A stretch of DNA of 23,459 nt from a virus. Shown piece by piece: positions 7,030 through 13,166 of this stretch. The stretch spans positions 1-23,459 of the IMG/VR virus record IMGVR_UViG_3300037672_001058. The stretch is one strand, 5' to 3'. Numbering within the stretch: the first letter of the stretch is position 1; each line of letters opens with the position of its first letter. The position numbers and the translations under genes are program-made. The notes below the pieces were generated by a model. That model searched no databases and had not been told where the DNA came from. It was given only the letters and a program-made list of their open reading frames with translations.

Positions 7030-7157
7030 AAGAGCCTCATCATTTTTTGCTGTTTGCATCATGGGATTCGCCTGTGTTGTTACACCGTAACTCCCTTATG
7101 TACGAAGATGCTATATCTGCCTGTGAGAAATTTTAATTTGCTGTGTTGCCTATCAGT

Positions 7158-7188
7158 AGTATATAACATAAACATTTTTTCAGGTCAA
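7158..7188 (-). promoter_or_regulatory. Host sigma-70-type promoter for candidate RNA
   Basis: On the minus strand TTGACC (7188-7183) is followed after 17 bases by TATATA (7165-7160), extending into TATACT. This is close to the TTGACA-N17-TATAAT consensus, with expected start near 7153. No minus-strand gene begins downstream of it for about 2 kb of leftward sequence, which supports a non-coding transcript. Confidence 0.5.
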
Positions 7189-7211
7189 CCTTTTTGGCTT
7201 TAAATAGTAAT

Positions 7212-7646
7212 ATGCAATGGACGTACAAAGAAGAAATAGTAAATGAAGTACCAGAAGGTGTAGTTGGGTTTGTATATCAGATCACAAATACAACCAACGG
7301 TAGGAAATATATTGGTAAAAAGTTAGCAGAGTTTAAAAAAGCAAGACCTCCGTTAAAGGGAAGAGTGAACAAACGTAGATACACAGTGGAATCAGATTGG
7401 AAAGAGTATTTTGGTTCAAGTGATGCTTTGACAGAAGATGTCCAAAAACTTGGTAAAGATAATTTTACACGAGAAATACTTTTTTATTGTAAATCCAGAG
7501 CAGAACTATCCTACATAGAAGCCAGAGAACAGTTTGCACGTAAAGTTCTTGAAACTGATGATTATTACAACGGTCATATCAGAGTGCGAATACACGGATC
7601 TGGAATTATCAGAGAGAAAAAAAGCAAAGGTATTCTCGAGTCGTAA
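7212..7646 (+). CDS. GIY-YIG nuclease-like protein
   Basis: A 144-aa single-domain protein. GFVYQITNTTNGRKYIGKK near the N-terminus is the GIY-(N10-11)-YIG signature of this nuclease superfamily. Further on come SDWKEYFGSS, FTREILFYCKSRAEL, and a downstream Glu and Asn (IEAREQF...YYN) at the places where the family has its metal-binding Glu and conserved Asn. Such compact proteins are common in marine T4-like phages; T4 relatives include the Seg homing endonucleases, but no C-terminal DNA-binding domain is visible here. I prefer ATG at 7212 over an in-frame TTG at 7194 because the former starts at the usual distance from the motif; neither has a clear ribosome site. It stands alone between the candidate RNA and a terminator. 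It could be a homing, repair or host-DNA-degrading nuclease. Confidence 0.8.
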   Translation: MQWTYKEEIVNEVPEGVVGFVYQITNTTNGRKYIGKKLAEFKKARPPLKGRVNKRRYTVESDWKEYFGSSDALTEDVQKLGKDNFTREILFYCKSRAELSYIEAREQFARKVLETDDYYNGHIRVRIHGSGIIREKKSKGILES

Positions 7647-7679
7647 AAAAGCCTGCACAACATAATTGCACAGGCTTTA
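7646..7679. terminator. Bidirectional rho-independent terminator
   Basis: AAAGCCTG (7649-7656) and CAGGCTTT (7672-7679) form an 8-bp perfect stem. On the minus strand it is followed by TTTTTT (7651-7646 read leftward), on the plus strand by a shorter T run. It lies between two converging genes and should end both. Confidence 0.8.
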
Positions 7680-7701
7680 ATGAGATCTCAATAATTAAAA
7701 A

Positions 7702-7893
7702 TTACGCCGCTGTCTTCGCCGCGTTTTTAACTTCTTGAATTTCTTTTCTTCTCGATTTGATCAATTTTGAAAGAGATGCTAATGCCTTTCTTGCTCTTGT
7801 GGCACTCGCTTTAACACCCTTCTCTGTGAATTTTTGATTCTCTTCAGAGTAAGTTTGAATCTCAGTCATGATCTGTTCATGTGTTTCTGACAT
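7702..7893 (-). CDS. Histone H1-like (Hc1-type) small basic protein
   Basis: A 63-aa helical protein with acidic N-terminal half and basic C-terminal half. The stretch EKGVKASATRARKALASLSKLIKSRRKEI (split: EKGVKASATRARKALA at about 24-39, then SLSKLIKSRRKEI) resembles the N-terminal repeat region of chlamydial Hc1, recalled as KGNKAAAQRVRTESIKLEKV. Hc1 proteins compact DNA. The lysine/alanine-rich tail of chlamydial Hc1 is missing; only KNAAKTAA remains. The ATG follows AAGAAGGATATAATT, a good ribosome site, and a sigma-70-type promoter lies 41 bases upstream. It is monocistronic, ended by the bidirectional terminator. Likely a nucleic-acid-binding protein made early, perhaps acting on host or phage DNA; function is inferred from family resemblance alone. 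Confidence 0.7.
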   Translation of the reverse strand: MSETHEQIMTEIQTYSEENQKFTEKGVKASATRARKALASLSKLIKSRRKEIQEVKNAAKTAA

Positions 7894-7933
7894 AATTATA
7901 TCCTTCTTTATATTATTAATTAATATATCTTTT

Positions 7934-7963
7934 ATTAAAGCACGTATGATCTGGTTTTGTCAA
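7934..7963 (-). promoter_or_regulatory. Sigma-70-type promoter of histone-like gene
   Basis: On the minus strand a perfect TTGACA (7963-7958) is followed after 18 bases by TTTAAT (7939-7934). It begins just 8 bases after the gp46 stop, giving the histone-like gene a host-polymerase promoter of its own. Confidence 0.65.
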
Positions 7964-7970
7964 GTAAAAT

Positions 7971-9746
7971 CTAAACAATAATATCCACATCATTTTCATA
8001 ATTGGTAAAACCGTTCTCTTTTACTACTTTCAGTACAGAATTCACTCTGCTTACCAATTCATCTTTGTGAGATATTAGGAAAATATTCTTTTGCTGTGTT
8101 CTACTCATGTCTTTTAATACAGCAATAGAAGATTCAACACCAGATGCGTCCATACCAGCATCTACCAATTCATCAATGAACAACAAGTTGATCTGTTGAT
8201 AAAGTGATTCCCATACATCTCTAAATGCCCAACTCAAAGATAATATTAATCTGTTTCTTTCGCCTCTACTCAAATTATCAAAATCAAGTTCTCTACCTAG
8301 TTCTTCAATACGCACAGTCAAATCACTTTGGAATGTAACCGTGTGTGGAAGTTTTACTTGTCCTAGATAGTATGCTAAACGTTGATTTAGATATGTTAAG
8401 TTCTGTTCAATAATTCTTGTTCTTATAAATGAATCTTTTGCTGTTAACAGTTTATATAAAAAGTCTTGGTGTCTGTTTAAATCTTCAAGTTCATTTATAA
8501 TTGTATAATCAATTTTTTGTATTGCAGATTTGTTTAGTTCTTCTACCTGTTCTGCATAAGGATCTTCTTTGGTTTCGTTTTGTTCTAGTTGTCTTTGTAA
8601 ATCTTTTAATGAACCTTTGTGATTGTATGCTTCATCAATACTGTCATAATAGGTATCTGGAGTTTGTCCCAAGTCGCCAATATCATCAATACTTTTTTGT
8701 ACAGTAGCAATATCGGTTTTTGCTTTTTCAAAATCTACTTTACTTTCGGTAAGTGTAGTAACTAGATTATCAGTTAGTTGTTTGTGTTTTTCGTCATGTA
8801 ATGATTGTTCACAAGTTGGACATTTGGCCTGTTCTGCAAACTTTAAATCAGATTCAGTTTTAGTTACATTTGTTTCTGCCCTAGTAAATGCATCTTCATG
8901 GTATGCTTTTTCTTTTTGCAAACCCATCAGTTTCAAATAATCTTCACTGTGCGATTGTGCTTTTTTGTGTGCTTCTAATTCTGCCTTGATATCTACTTTT
9001 TCTAGTTCTGCTATTGCTTGAGCAAAGTTTACAGAATCTTGATCTTTTTGACTTTGCCATGCACTAGATCTTATTTTTAAACTTTCGATTGATTCTTGTA
9101 TTTTTTCATTAGAGGCGTTTTTTGCATCAAGTTTTATTTTTTCTTCTTGCAACTCGTTTTTAGTTGATTTTATTTGCTCTTTTAAAAGATCCGACTTTTC
9201 ACTTAAAAGTGTTATACCAAGTAACTGTTCGATAATTTCTCTTTGTTCTCCTTGTTTAGTTGCAAGGAACGGTAAAGTATAAGTGTTTAGTGCAATTATG
9301 TTTTTAAACATGGCATGAGTCATACCAAGTAATTTGTTTATTTCTTGTTGTGTTTCTCTGTTCTCACCTTGTGCTTCGTTACTCTCTATATTTTGCTCTA
9401 TTTCGTTTGCATAAAATCTAAACACTTGAGGTTTTCTACCTCTTTCAATAGTATATGTGATATTGTTCTTAACAAACGATACAGAAACCATCATGCCTTT
9501 TTCGTTTGTTTTGTTTACAAGATTATCTCTTCTGATACTTGTTAATGCTTCTCCGTAAAACACATATGATAGTGCGTTAATGATTGTAGTCTTACCAGTA
9601 CCATTTCTAGCACCAGCATCATCACCGCCCAGATCCATGTTTTCACCAATTACTAGAACAAGGCTTTTGTTATCAAAATTAATACCTTGTGCAGTATTAC
9701 CTACACTCATGAAGTTTTTTACTGATAATGATTTAATGGTTAACAT
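7971..9746 (-). CDS. 46: Recombination endonuclease subunit gp46 (Rad50/SbcC-like ATPase)
   Basis: A 591-aa SMC-type ATPase (T4 gp46 is 560 aa). With gp47 it forms the phage Mre11-Rad50 complex, which resects double-strand ends for recombination-dependent replication and helps degrade host DNA. Visible motifs: Walker A GARNGTGKTT (45-54), Q-loop region near ALNTYTLPFLATKQGE (about 152-167), two coiled-coil arms (about 170-300 and 315-450) joined by a zinc hook with C309-P-T-C312, ABC signature LSRGE (492-496), Walker B LLFIDE (521-526) and an H-loop His in LISH (557-560). All catalytic motifs are intact. The ATG lies inside the last codons of gp47 (14-base overlap), so the two are translationally coupled. 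It is the last gene of the gp55-gp47-gp46 operon. Confidence 0.95.
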   Translation of the reverse strand: MLTIKSLSVKNFMSVGNTAQGINFDNKSLVLVIGENMDLGGDDAGARNGTGKTTIINALSYVFYGEALTSIRRDNLVNKTNEKGMMVSVSFVKNNITYTIERGRKPQVFRFYANEIEQNIESNEAQGENRETQQEINKLLGMTHAMFKNIIALNTYTLPFLATKQGEQREIIEQLLGITLLSEKSDLLKEQIKSTKNELQEEKIKLDAKNASNEKIQESIESLKIRSSAWQSQKDQDSVNFAQAIAELEKVDIKAELEAHKKAQSHSEDYLKLMGLQKEKAYHEDAFTRAETNVTKTESDLKFAEQAKCPTCEQSLHDEKHKQLTDNLVTTLTESKVDFEKAKTDIATVQKSIDDIGDLGQTPDTYYDSIDEAYNHKGSLKDLQRQLEQNETKEDPYAEQVEELNKSAIQKIDYTIINELEDLNRHQDFLYKLLTAKDSFIRTRIIEQNLTYLNQRLAYYLGQVKLPHTVTFQSDLTVRIEELGRELDFDNLSRGERNRLILSLSWAFRDVWESLYQQINLLFIDELVDAGMDASGVESSIAVLKDMSRTQQKNIFLISHKDELVSRVNSVLKVVKENGFTNYENDVDIIV

Positions 9747-10755
9747 CTAAATTCCTATAAATTGCCATTAAGATGTTTTTGTCATAAGTTTCAGAATCAA
9801 CACCTTCTAATTGTTTTAAAACAATTTGATCCACAGAATCAAACTTTTGCACTTCAACAAGTGGTTGTTGTGCATTATCTACTTGTTCTGGTATTAGTTG
9901 TAATTCTCTTAAACTATATTTGTCGATGAATGTTTCTCTAATAAAATTTGCTTCTTCGTAACTTATTTTGATATCTAACCCAACTCTAACGTACATATTT
10001 TTGTCTAATAAATCATCTGCATTTTTTAACAGTTCACTTATTTTAATATGTCTGTACTTTGGACAATCAGGCCAATTAATATACTTAGGCTCACCACCCC
10101 ACTCTAATACCATCATTCCTCTTTCGTCATCTCCGGCATCTGCGTAGTTGTGGGGAAACGCATTACCCATATAAGTTACATTCTTCATCTGCTGTCTTTT
10201 ATGAAAATGTCCCGAAAATACTTTTTCACATCCTGCGAAATGATCTGTTTTAATTGTGCCAACATCAGGCATATCAATCATTGCATTCATTTTAAAGTAT
10301 GGTAGTTCAAAGTGTCCAAACACATATTTCTTTTTCATATTTGCAATCTTTTTCCATTCGTCTCCTACAATCCACGGAATGATTGCAACATCGTCATCTT
10401 CCACCCATTTGTTAACCATTATAATATTTGGAATATTTCTAATAAATTCCATAGAGTTAATTTCTCTTTTTTCTCTGTAGAATAAATCGTGGTTACCCAT
10501 TATTACATAAACTTTTTCAAATGCCGCACCCAATCTTTCCATATTAGATACAGTATAGTTCATTGTGGAAACATTTGTCGCTGATCTATGATGATGCCAA
10601 TCTCCTAAAAATATACAAGTGTCGCACCCTTCTGCTTTGGCTTGTTCGATAAACCAATAAATGAATGATTCGCAATCATCGTTGTGTACTCGAGAATTAC
10701 CTTTTAGTCCAAAATGTATATCAGTAAAACAAGCAACCTTTTTAAAAAAAGCCAT
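9733..10755 (-). CDS. 47: Recombination endonuclease subunit gp47 (Mre11/SbcD-like)
   Basis: A 340-aa metallophosphoesterase, nearly the length of T4 gp47 (339 aa). It is the nuclease partner of gp46. Metal-binding motifs are complete and in family order: D12-I-H14, GDWHH (51-55), GNHD (87-90), GHFE with H148, and SGHFH (181-185). The C-terminal part (about 225-340) is the less conserved capping and partner-binding region. The start follows the gp55 stop by a single base (TAACATG), implying coupling. The complex is expected to act in the cytoplasm on double-strand breaks and on free phage DNA ends. Confidence 0.95.
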   Translation of the reverse strand: MAFFKKVACFTDIHFGLKGNSRVHNDDCESFIYWFIEQAKAEGCDTCIFLGDWHHHRSATNVSTMNYTVSNMERLGAAFEKVYVIMGNHDLFYREKREINSMEFIRNIPNIIMVNKWVEDDDVAIIPWIVGDEWKKIANMKKKYVFGHFELPYFKMNAMIDMPDVGTIKTDHFAGCEKVFSGHFHKRQQMKNVTYMGNAFPHNYADAGDDERGMMVLEWGGEPKYINWPDCPKYRHIKISELLKNADDLLDKNMYVRVGLDIKISYEEANFIRETFIDKYSLRELQLIPEQVDNAQQPLVEVQKFDSVDQIVLKQLEGVDSETYDKNILMAIYRNLDVNH

Positions 10756-10756
10756 G

Positions 10757-11800
10757 TTACTTCTTACCTCTAGTACCCCAAGTTTTTAGTACGGGAGGTT
10801 TTATATCTTCGGGTTTTATATCTTTGTATTTTAACATCTCGTGCTCATCATCATGGAGTGTATCGGTAATTTTTTTATCGTCGTCCTCATCTCTCATTTT
10901 GTTTCTTTTTTCTTTTTTTAATTTTTTGTTTAGTTCTTTAATCGATGTCTTTGTTGCCATTCTTACTGAACCATGCATACTTTTAACTTTATTTGCATAT
11001 GAAACGTTGCCAAACTCGTTTGCATTCTGTCTAGTAAATGATGGCTTCATGTGTTCTTGTTCTAACAAATCATCTCTTATGTTTTGATTTTTCTTTTCAA
11101 TGTTTAATATCCTAGTAAATGAATTTGTTATTGCCGCGGTATAATATGCAAACGGATTCTCCGATTTTGATTCATCAAACTGTAGACCAATTTGTGATAA
11201 TTGCATCAATGCTTGTGATTGCATCTCGTCATTATAAGTATAACCTCTCCAGTTTGCTCTTGTACCGTAACGTTCACATAATTTCATAAACATTTTTGCA
11301 AGTTCGTTTGTAATCTTTCCACCATCTAGTTTAAAGTTACCATTTGACATACCACCTTCCCAGTGTGATTTTCCTACACAATATAGTTTTCCTTTTTTAT
11401 CAATCTTATAATGCTGATAAGGAGGGAAGTTAACTTTGACGTGTCTGTCTGCTACAGACTTTGGATTTCTTTTTCTAGTAGCATCTTCAGGTATATGATC
11501 AAATGACATAACTCTAAATACTAAATCAGTTTTATCAATTTTTCTAGGCGAAACAGTAAAGTCAGTTAATTTAATTTTTTTCTGACCTTCTTCTTTTGCT
11601 TTTTCCCATGCTTCCTGTGTTAATTTTTTGGCCCTTGTTTTTTTAGCCATTGCAATGGATCTGATATTAACTTTCTCCTTTGCAGGTACAATGACATCAA
11701 AAAACTCATCACCTTCGTCCACAAATGAACTAAAGGTCATTTTGCTTTTGTGTATTTGTATTAATAAATCTCTGTTGTTTAAGTACTTTACTCTTCTCAT
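10757..11800 (-). CDS. 55: Late-transcription sigma factor gp55, N-terminally extended
   Basis: A 347-aa protein whose middle carries the gp55 signature: a sigma region 2-like segment from WRGYTYNDEMQSQAL (about 184) through ENPFAYYTAAITNSFTRIL (214-232) and IEKKNQNIRDDLL (234-246). T4 gp55 is only 185 aa; it replaces host sigma and directs RNA polymerase to TATAAATA late promoters with the sliding clamp. Here about 150 residues precede the core, beginning VKYLNNRDLLIQIHKSKMTF and including two basic helical stretches; they look like a separate small domain fused to gp55. The C-terminus is Lys/Asp-rich and ends TWGTRGKK; I see no obvious hydrophobic clamp-binding tail like that of T4. The ATG follows CAAGGAAAA, a good ribosome site. 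It heads the operon gp55-gp47-gp46. The late promoters in this window are its presumed targets. Confidence 0.88.
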   Translation of the reverse strand: MRRVKYLNNRDLLIQIHKSKMTFSSFVDEGDEFFDVIVPAKEKVNIRSIAMAKKTRAKKLTQEAWEKAKEEGQKKIKLTDFTVSPRKIDKTDLVFRVMSFDHIPEDATRKRNPKSVADRHVKVNFPPYQHYKIDKKGKLYCVGKSHWEGGMSNGNFKLDGGKITNELAKMFMKLCERYGTRANWRGYTYNDEMQSQALMQLSQIGLQFDESKSENPFAYYTAAITNSFTRILNIEKKNQNIRDDLLEQEHMKPSFTRQNANEFGNVSYANKVKSMHGSVRMATKTSIKELNKKLKKEKRNKMRDEDDDKKITDTLHDDEHEMLKYKDIKPEDIKPPVLKTWGTRGKK

Positions 11801-11905
11801 TTTTCCTTGCTTTTTGCTATTGCTGTTATAATTGTTGTAAAGTCGACCACAAACAGGTCTGTTAAAGTGTGCCGTAACGGGAATTAAATACGCCTAAAAT
11901 TGTGC

Positions 11906-11914
11906 CTATAAATA
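11906..11914 (+). promoter_or_regulatory. Late promoter of baseplate operon
   Basis: CTATAAATA matches the T4-like late -10 consensus exactly and lies 47 bases before the gp48-like ATG. The flanking ATAAATATAG is also present at the gp26-side element (5138-5147). No other promoter-like sequence is evident until gp6, so this one should serve gp48 through gp25. Confidence 0.75.
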
Positions 11915-11960
11915 TAGTTAAAGTATACAATTATTAAATTGAAAACGCAACCGGAAAAAT

Positions 11961-12866
11961 ATGGCAGATATAGAAGATAAATTTAGTCCCGATAAAAAGA
12001 CCCTAACAGAGGTGTTTAAATCCAGTGGGGGTAACATTTTTAGCAGAACACTAGGTCGTTTATTTGGCGCAGGTTTACCACCAGGCGGTGAGGGACCGAT
12101 GTCAGCAAACACAACAGCAAAATGGTCTAGAAGATCAAAGCAAACAGATTGGAGAGTTAAGTTAACTCTACGTCAAGGAGAGGATATGTACAATTTCTTT
12201 TTCAATGGCGGTGGTAAAACAGAATCACAATCAAAATCAAATATATTGGGACCACTGGCAGAAGAAGGCGGAATTATATTTCCATTAACACCTTCAGTTA
12301 TTTTACAACACAATGCAAATTATAATCCATTAGCAACAACCCATGCAAACTATCCATTTTATGCATACCAAAATTCTGAACCTGCAAACATGACAATAGT
12401 TGCAGAGTTTCCAGTACAGAATCAACAAGACGCATTATATTGGGTAGCAACATTACACTTTTTAAGAGCGGCAACAAAAATGTTTTTTGGCGGAGAAGAA
12501 GGTGATGCAAACAGAGGAAACCCTCCACCGATATGCACACTCAATGGATACGGAAATCATGTATTCAAAAATATTCCTTGTGTTATCAGTACATTCACTT
12601 GTGAATTAAGAGAAGGAATAGATTATATTTCTACAAGTCAAATGGGAATGGGCGGAGCAATGAATTCAGGAGCAGACACAATGAATCCAAACGAGATGAG
12701 AGCAATGGATCAAGATAGTGCTCTTCCTGAAACGTGGGCACCAACACAAAGTTTATTCACAATACAATTACAACCAGTGTACTCTAGAGATACAGTTAAG
12801 AAATTTAACATGAAAGATTTTATATCTGGTGATTTACAAAACAAAGACGGAATAGGATTCATTTAA
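11961..12866 (+). CDS. 48: Baseplate tail tube cap protein, gp48-like
   Basis: A 301-aa protein that I assign to the gp48/gp54 group, which sits on the hub and starts tail tube polymerisation. The family-like core is WRVKLTLRQGEDMYNFFF (about 62-79), then GGIIFPLTPSVILQHNANY (about 98-116) and HANYPFYAYQNSEP...EFPVQNQQDALYWVATLHFLR (about 122-170). T4 gp48 is 364 aa and gp54 320 aa. I prefer gp48 because of the PLTP...Q..ANY...HANYP.Y.Y block; gp54 remains possible, and no second protein of this group is in the window. The ATG follows a weakly purine-rich CCGGAAAAAT. Its TAA overlaps the gp53 ATG (TAATG), coupling the two. Confidence 0.75.
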   Translation: MADIEDKFSPDKKTLTEVFKSSGGNIFSRTLGRLFGAGLPPGGEGPMSANTTAKWSRRSKQTDWRVKLTLRQGEDMYNFFFNGGGKTESQSKSNILGPLAEEGGIIFPLTPSVILQHNANYNPLATTHANYPFYAYQNSEPANMTIVAEFPVQNQQDALYWVATLHFLRAATKMFFGGEEGDANRGNPPPICTLNGYGNHVFKNIPCVISTFTCELREGIDYISTSQMGMGGAMNSGADTMNPNEMRAMDQDSALPETWAPTQSLFTIQLQPVYSRDTVKKFNMKDFISGDLQNKDGIGFI

Positions 12867-13165
12867 TGGCAAAATATTCAAACACTTCTCCGTACCTTAA
12901 TACTGAACAAACAGATACACACCTAGGTATTTTTAATCCTAGACCTATAACAGGTGGTGCAGATGATATTCAGTATGAGATTGATAGAATATATGCATAC
13001 AGACCAGACTTATTGGCATTTGACTTATATGGTACTCCAAGGTTATGGTGGGTGTTTGCTCAACGAAATCCAAACGAAATAGAAGATCCAATATACGACT
13101 TCAAACCAGGAACTGTAATAAGAATACCAAAATTAAGTAATTTGCAAAACGATCTAGGATTGTAA
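12866..13165 (+). CDS. 53: Baseplate wedge protein gp53
   Basis: A 99-aa protein matching the gp53 family, about half the length of T4 gp53 (196 aa). Residues 34-60 (IQYEIDRIYAYRPDLLAFDLYG) and the LysM-like fold at about 50-89 (FDLYGTPRLWWVFAQRN, then DFKPGTVIRIPK) are characteristic. In T4, gp53 joins neighbouring wedges around the hub. The shortened form appears to keep only the conserved region and its LysM-like module. It starts within the stop of the gene upstream and ends one base before the next ATG, so it is tightly coupled to both neighbours. Confidence 0.88.
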   Translation: MAKYSNTSPYLNTEQTDTHLGIFNPRPITGGADDIQYEIDRIYAYRPDLLAFDLYGTPRLWWVFAQRNPNEIEDPIYDFKPGTVIRIPKLSNLQNDLGL

Positions 13166-13166
13166 A

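Larger units (their letters stand above)
6731..7153 (-). ncRNA. Candidate structured non-coding RNA, family not recognised
   Basis: This gap has no convincing reading frame but is GC-enriched: 56 of the 120 bases at 6841-6960 are G or C, against about a third in a sampled stretch of neighbouring coding sequence. Perfect inverted repeats are frequent: 6735-6752, 6752-6776, 6811-6830, 6857-6876, 6978-7007, 7006-7020 and 7079-7091. The minus strand is preferred for three reasons. First, the 8-bp stem at 6857-6876 is closed by GAAA on that strand, and two more short stems are closed by GTAA (6761-6768) and GAAA (6924-6931), all GNRA loops. Second, TTGACC-N17-TATATA lies just upstream. Third, the last hairpin is followed by a short T run. 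I checked by eye for tRNA, tmRNA, RNase P (GAGGAAAGTCC) and group I intron core signatures and found none. The ends are estimates. Confidence 0.45.

Noticed and set aside
6893-7090. Plus-strand open frame of 65 codons in the 6721-7193 gap
   Set aside because: No ribosome site, Cys/Val/Phe-rich composition unlike neighbouring proteins, and it overlaps the inverted repeats; it looks like a chance frame through a structured RNA.
7024-7090. Minus-strand short frame ending AKNDEALRKR-stop, reminiscent of a tmRNA tag
   Set aside because: The tag-like peptide lacks the usual hydrophobic -AA-type end, and no tRNA-like acceptor or T-arm (GGTTCGA) is found nearby, so a tmRNA is not supported.
6721-7193. 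RNase P RNA, group I intron or tRNA gene in the gap
   Set aside because: The RNase P core GAGGAAAGTCC, intron P7-like core and tRNA T-loop patterns are all absent on both strands by eye.
7199-7206. TTTAAATA just before the GIY-YIG start (also at 6302-6309 before the coiled-coil gene) as late promoters
   Set aside because: They lie 5 and 9 bases from the start codons, so a transcript starting 6-7 bases downstream would have little or no leader, and both depart from TATAAATA.
11648-11650. Internal ATG (Met51) as the true gp55 start
   Set aside because: An AAAGGAG lies upstream but about 24 bases away, too far to serve this ATG, while the ATG at 11800 has a well-placed AAGGA; the longer form is preferred.
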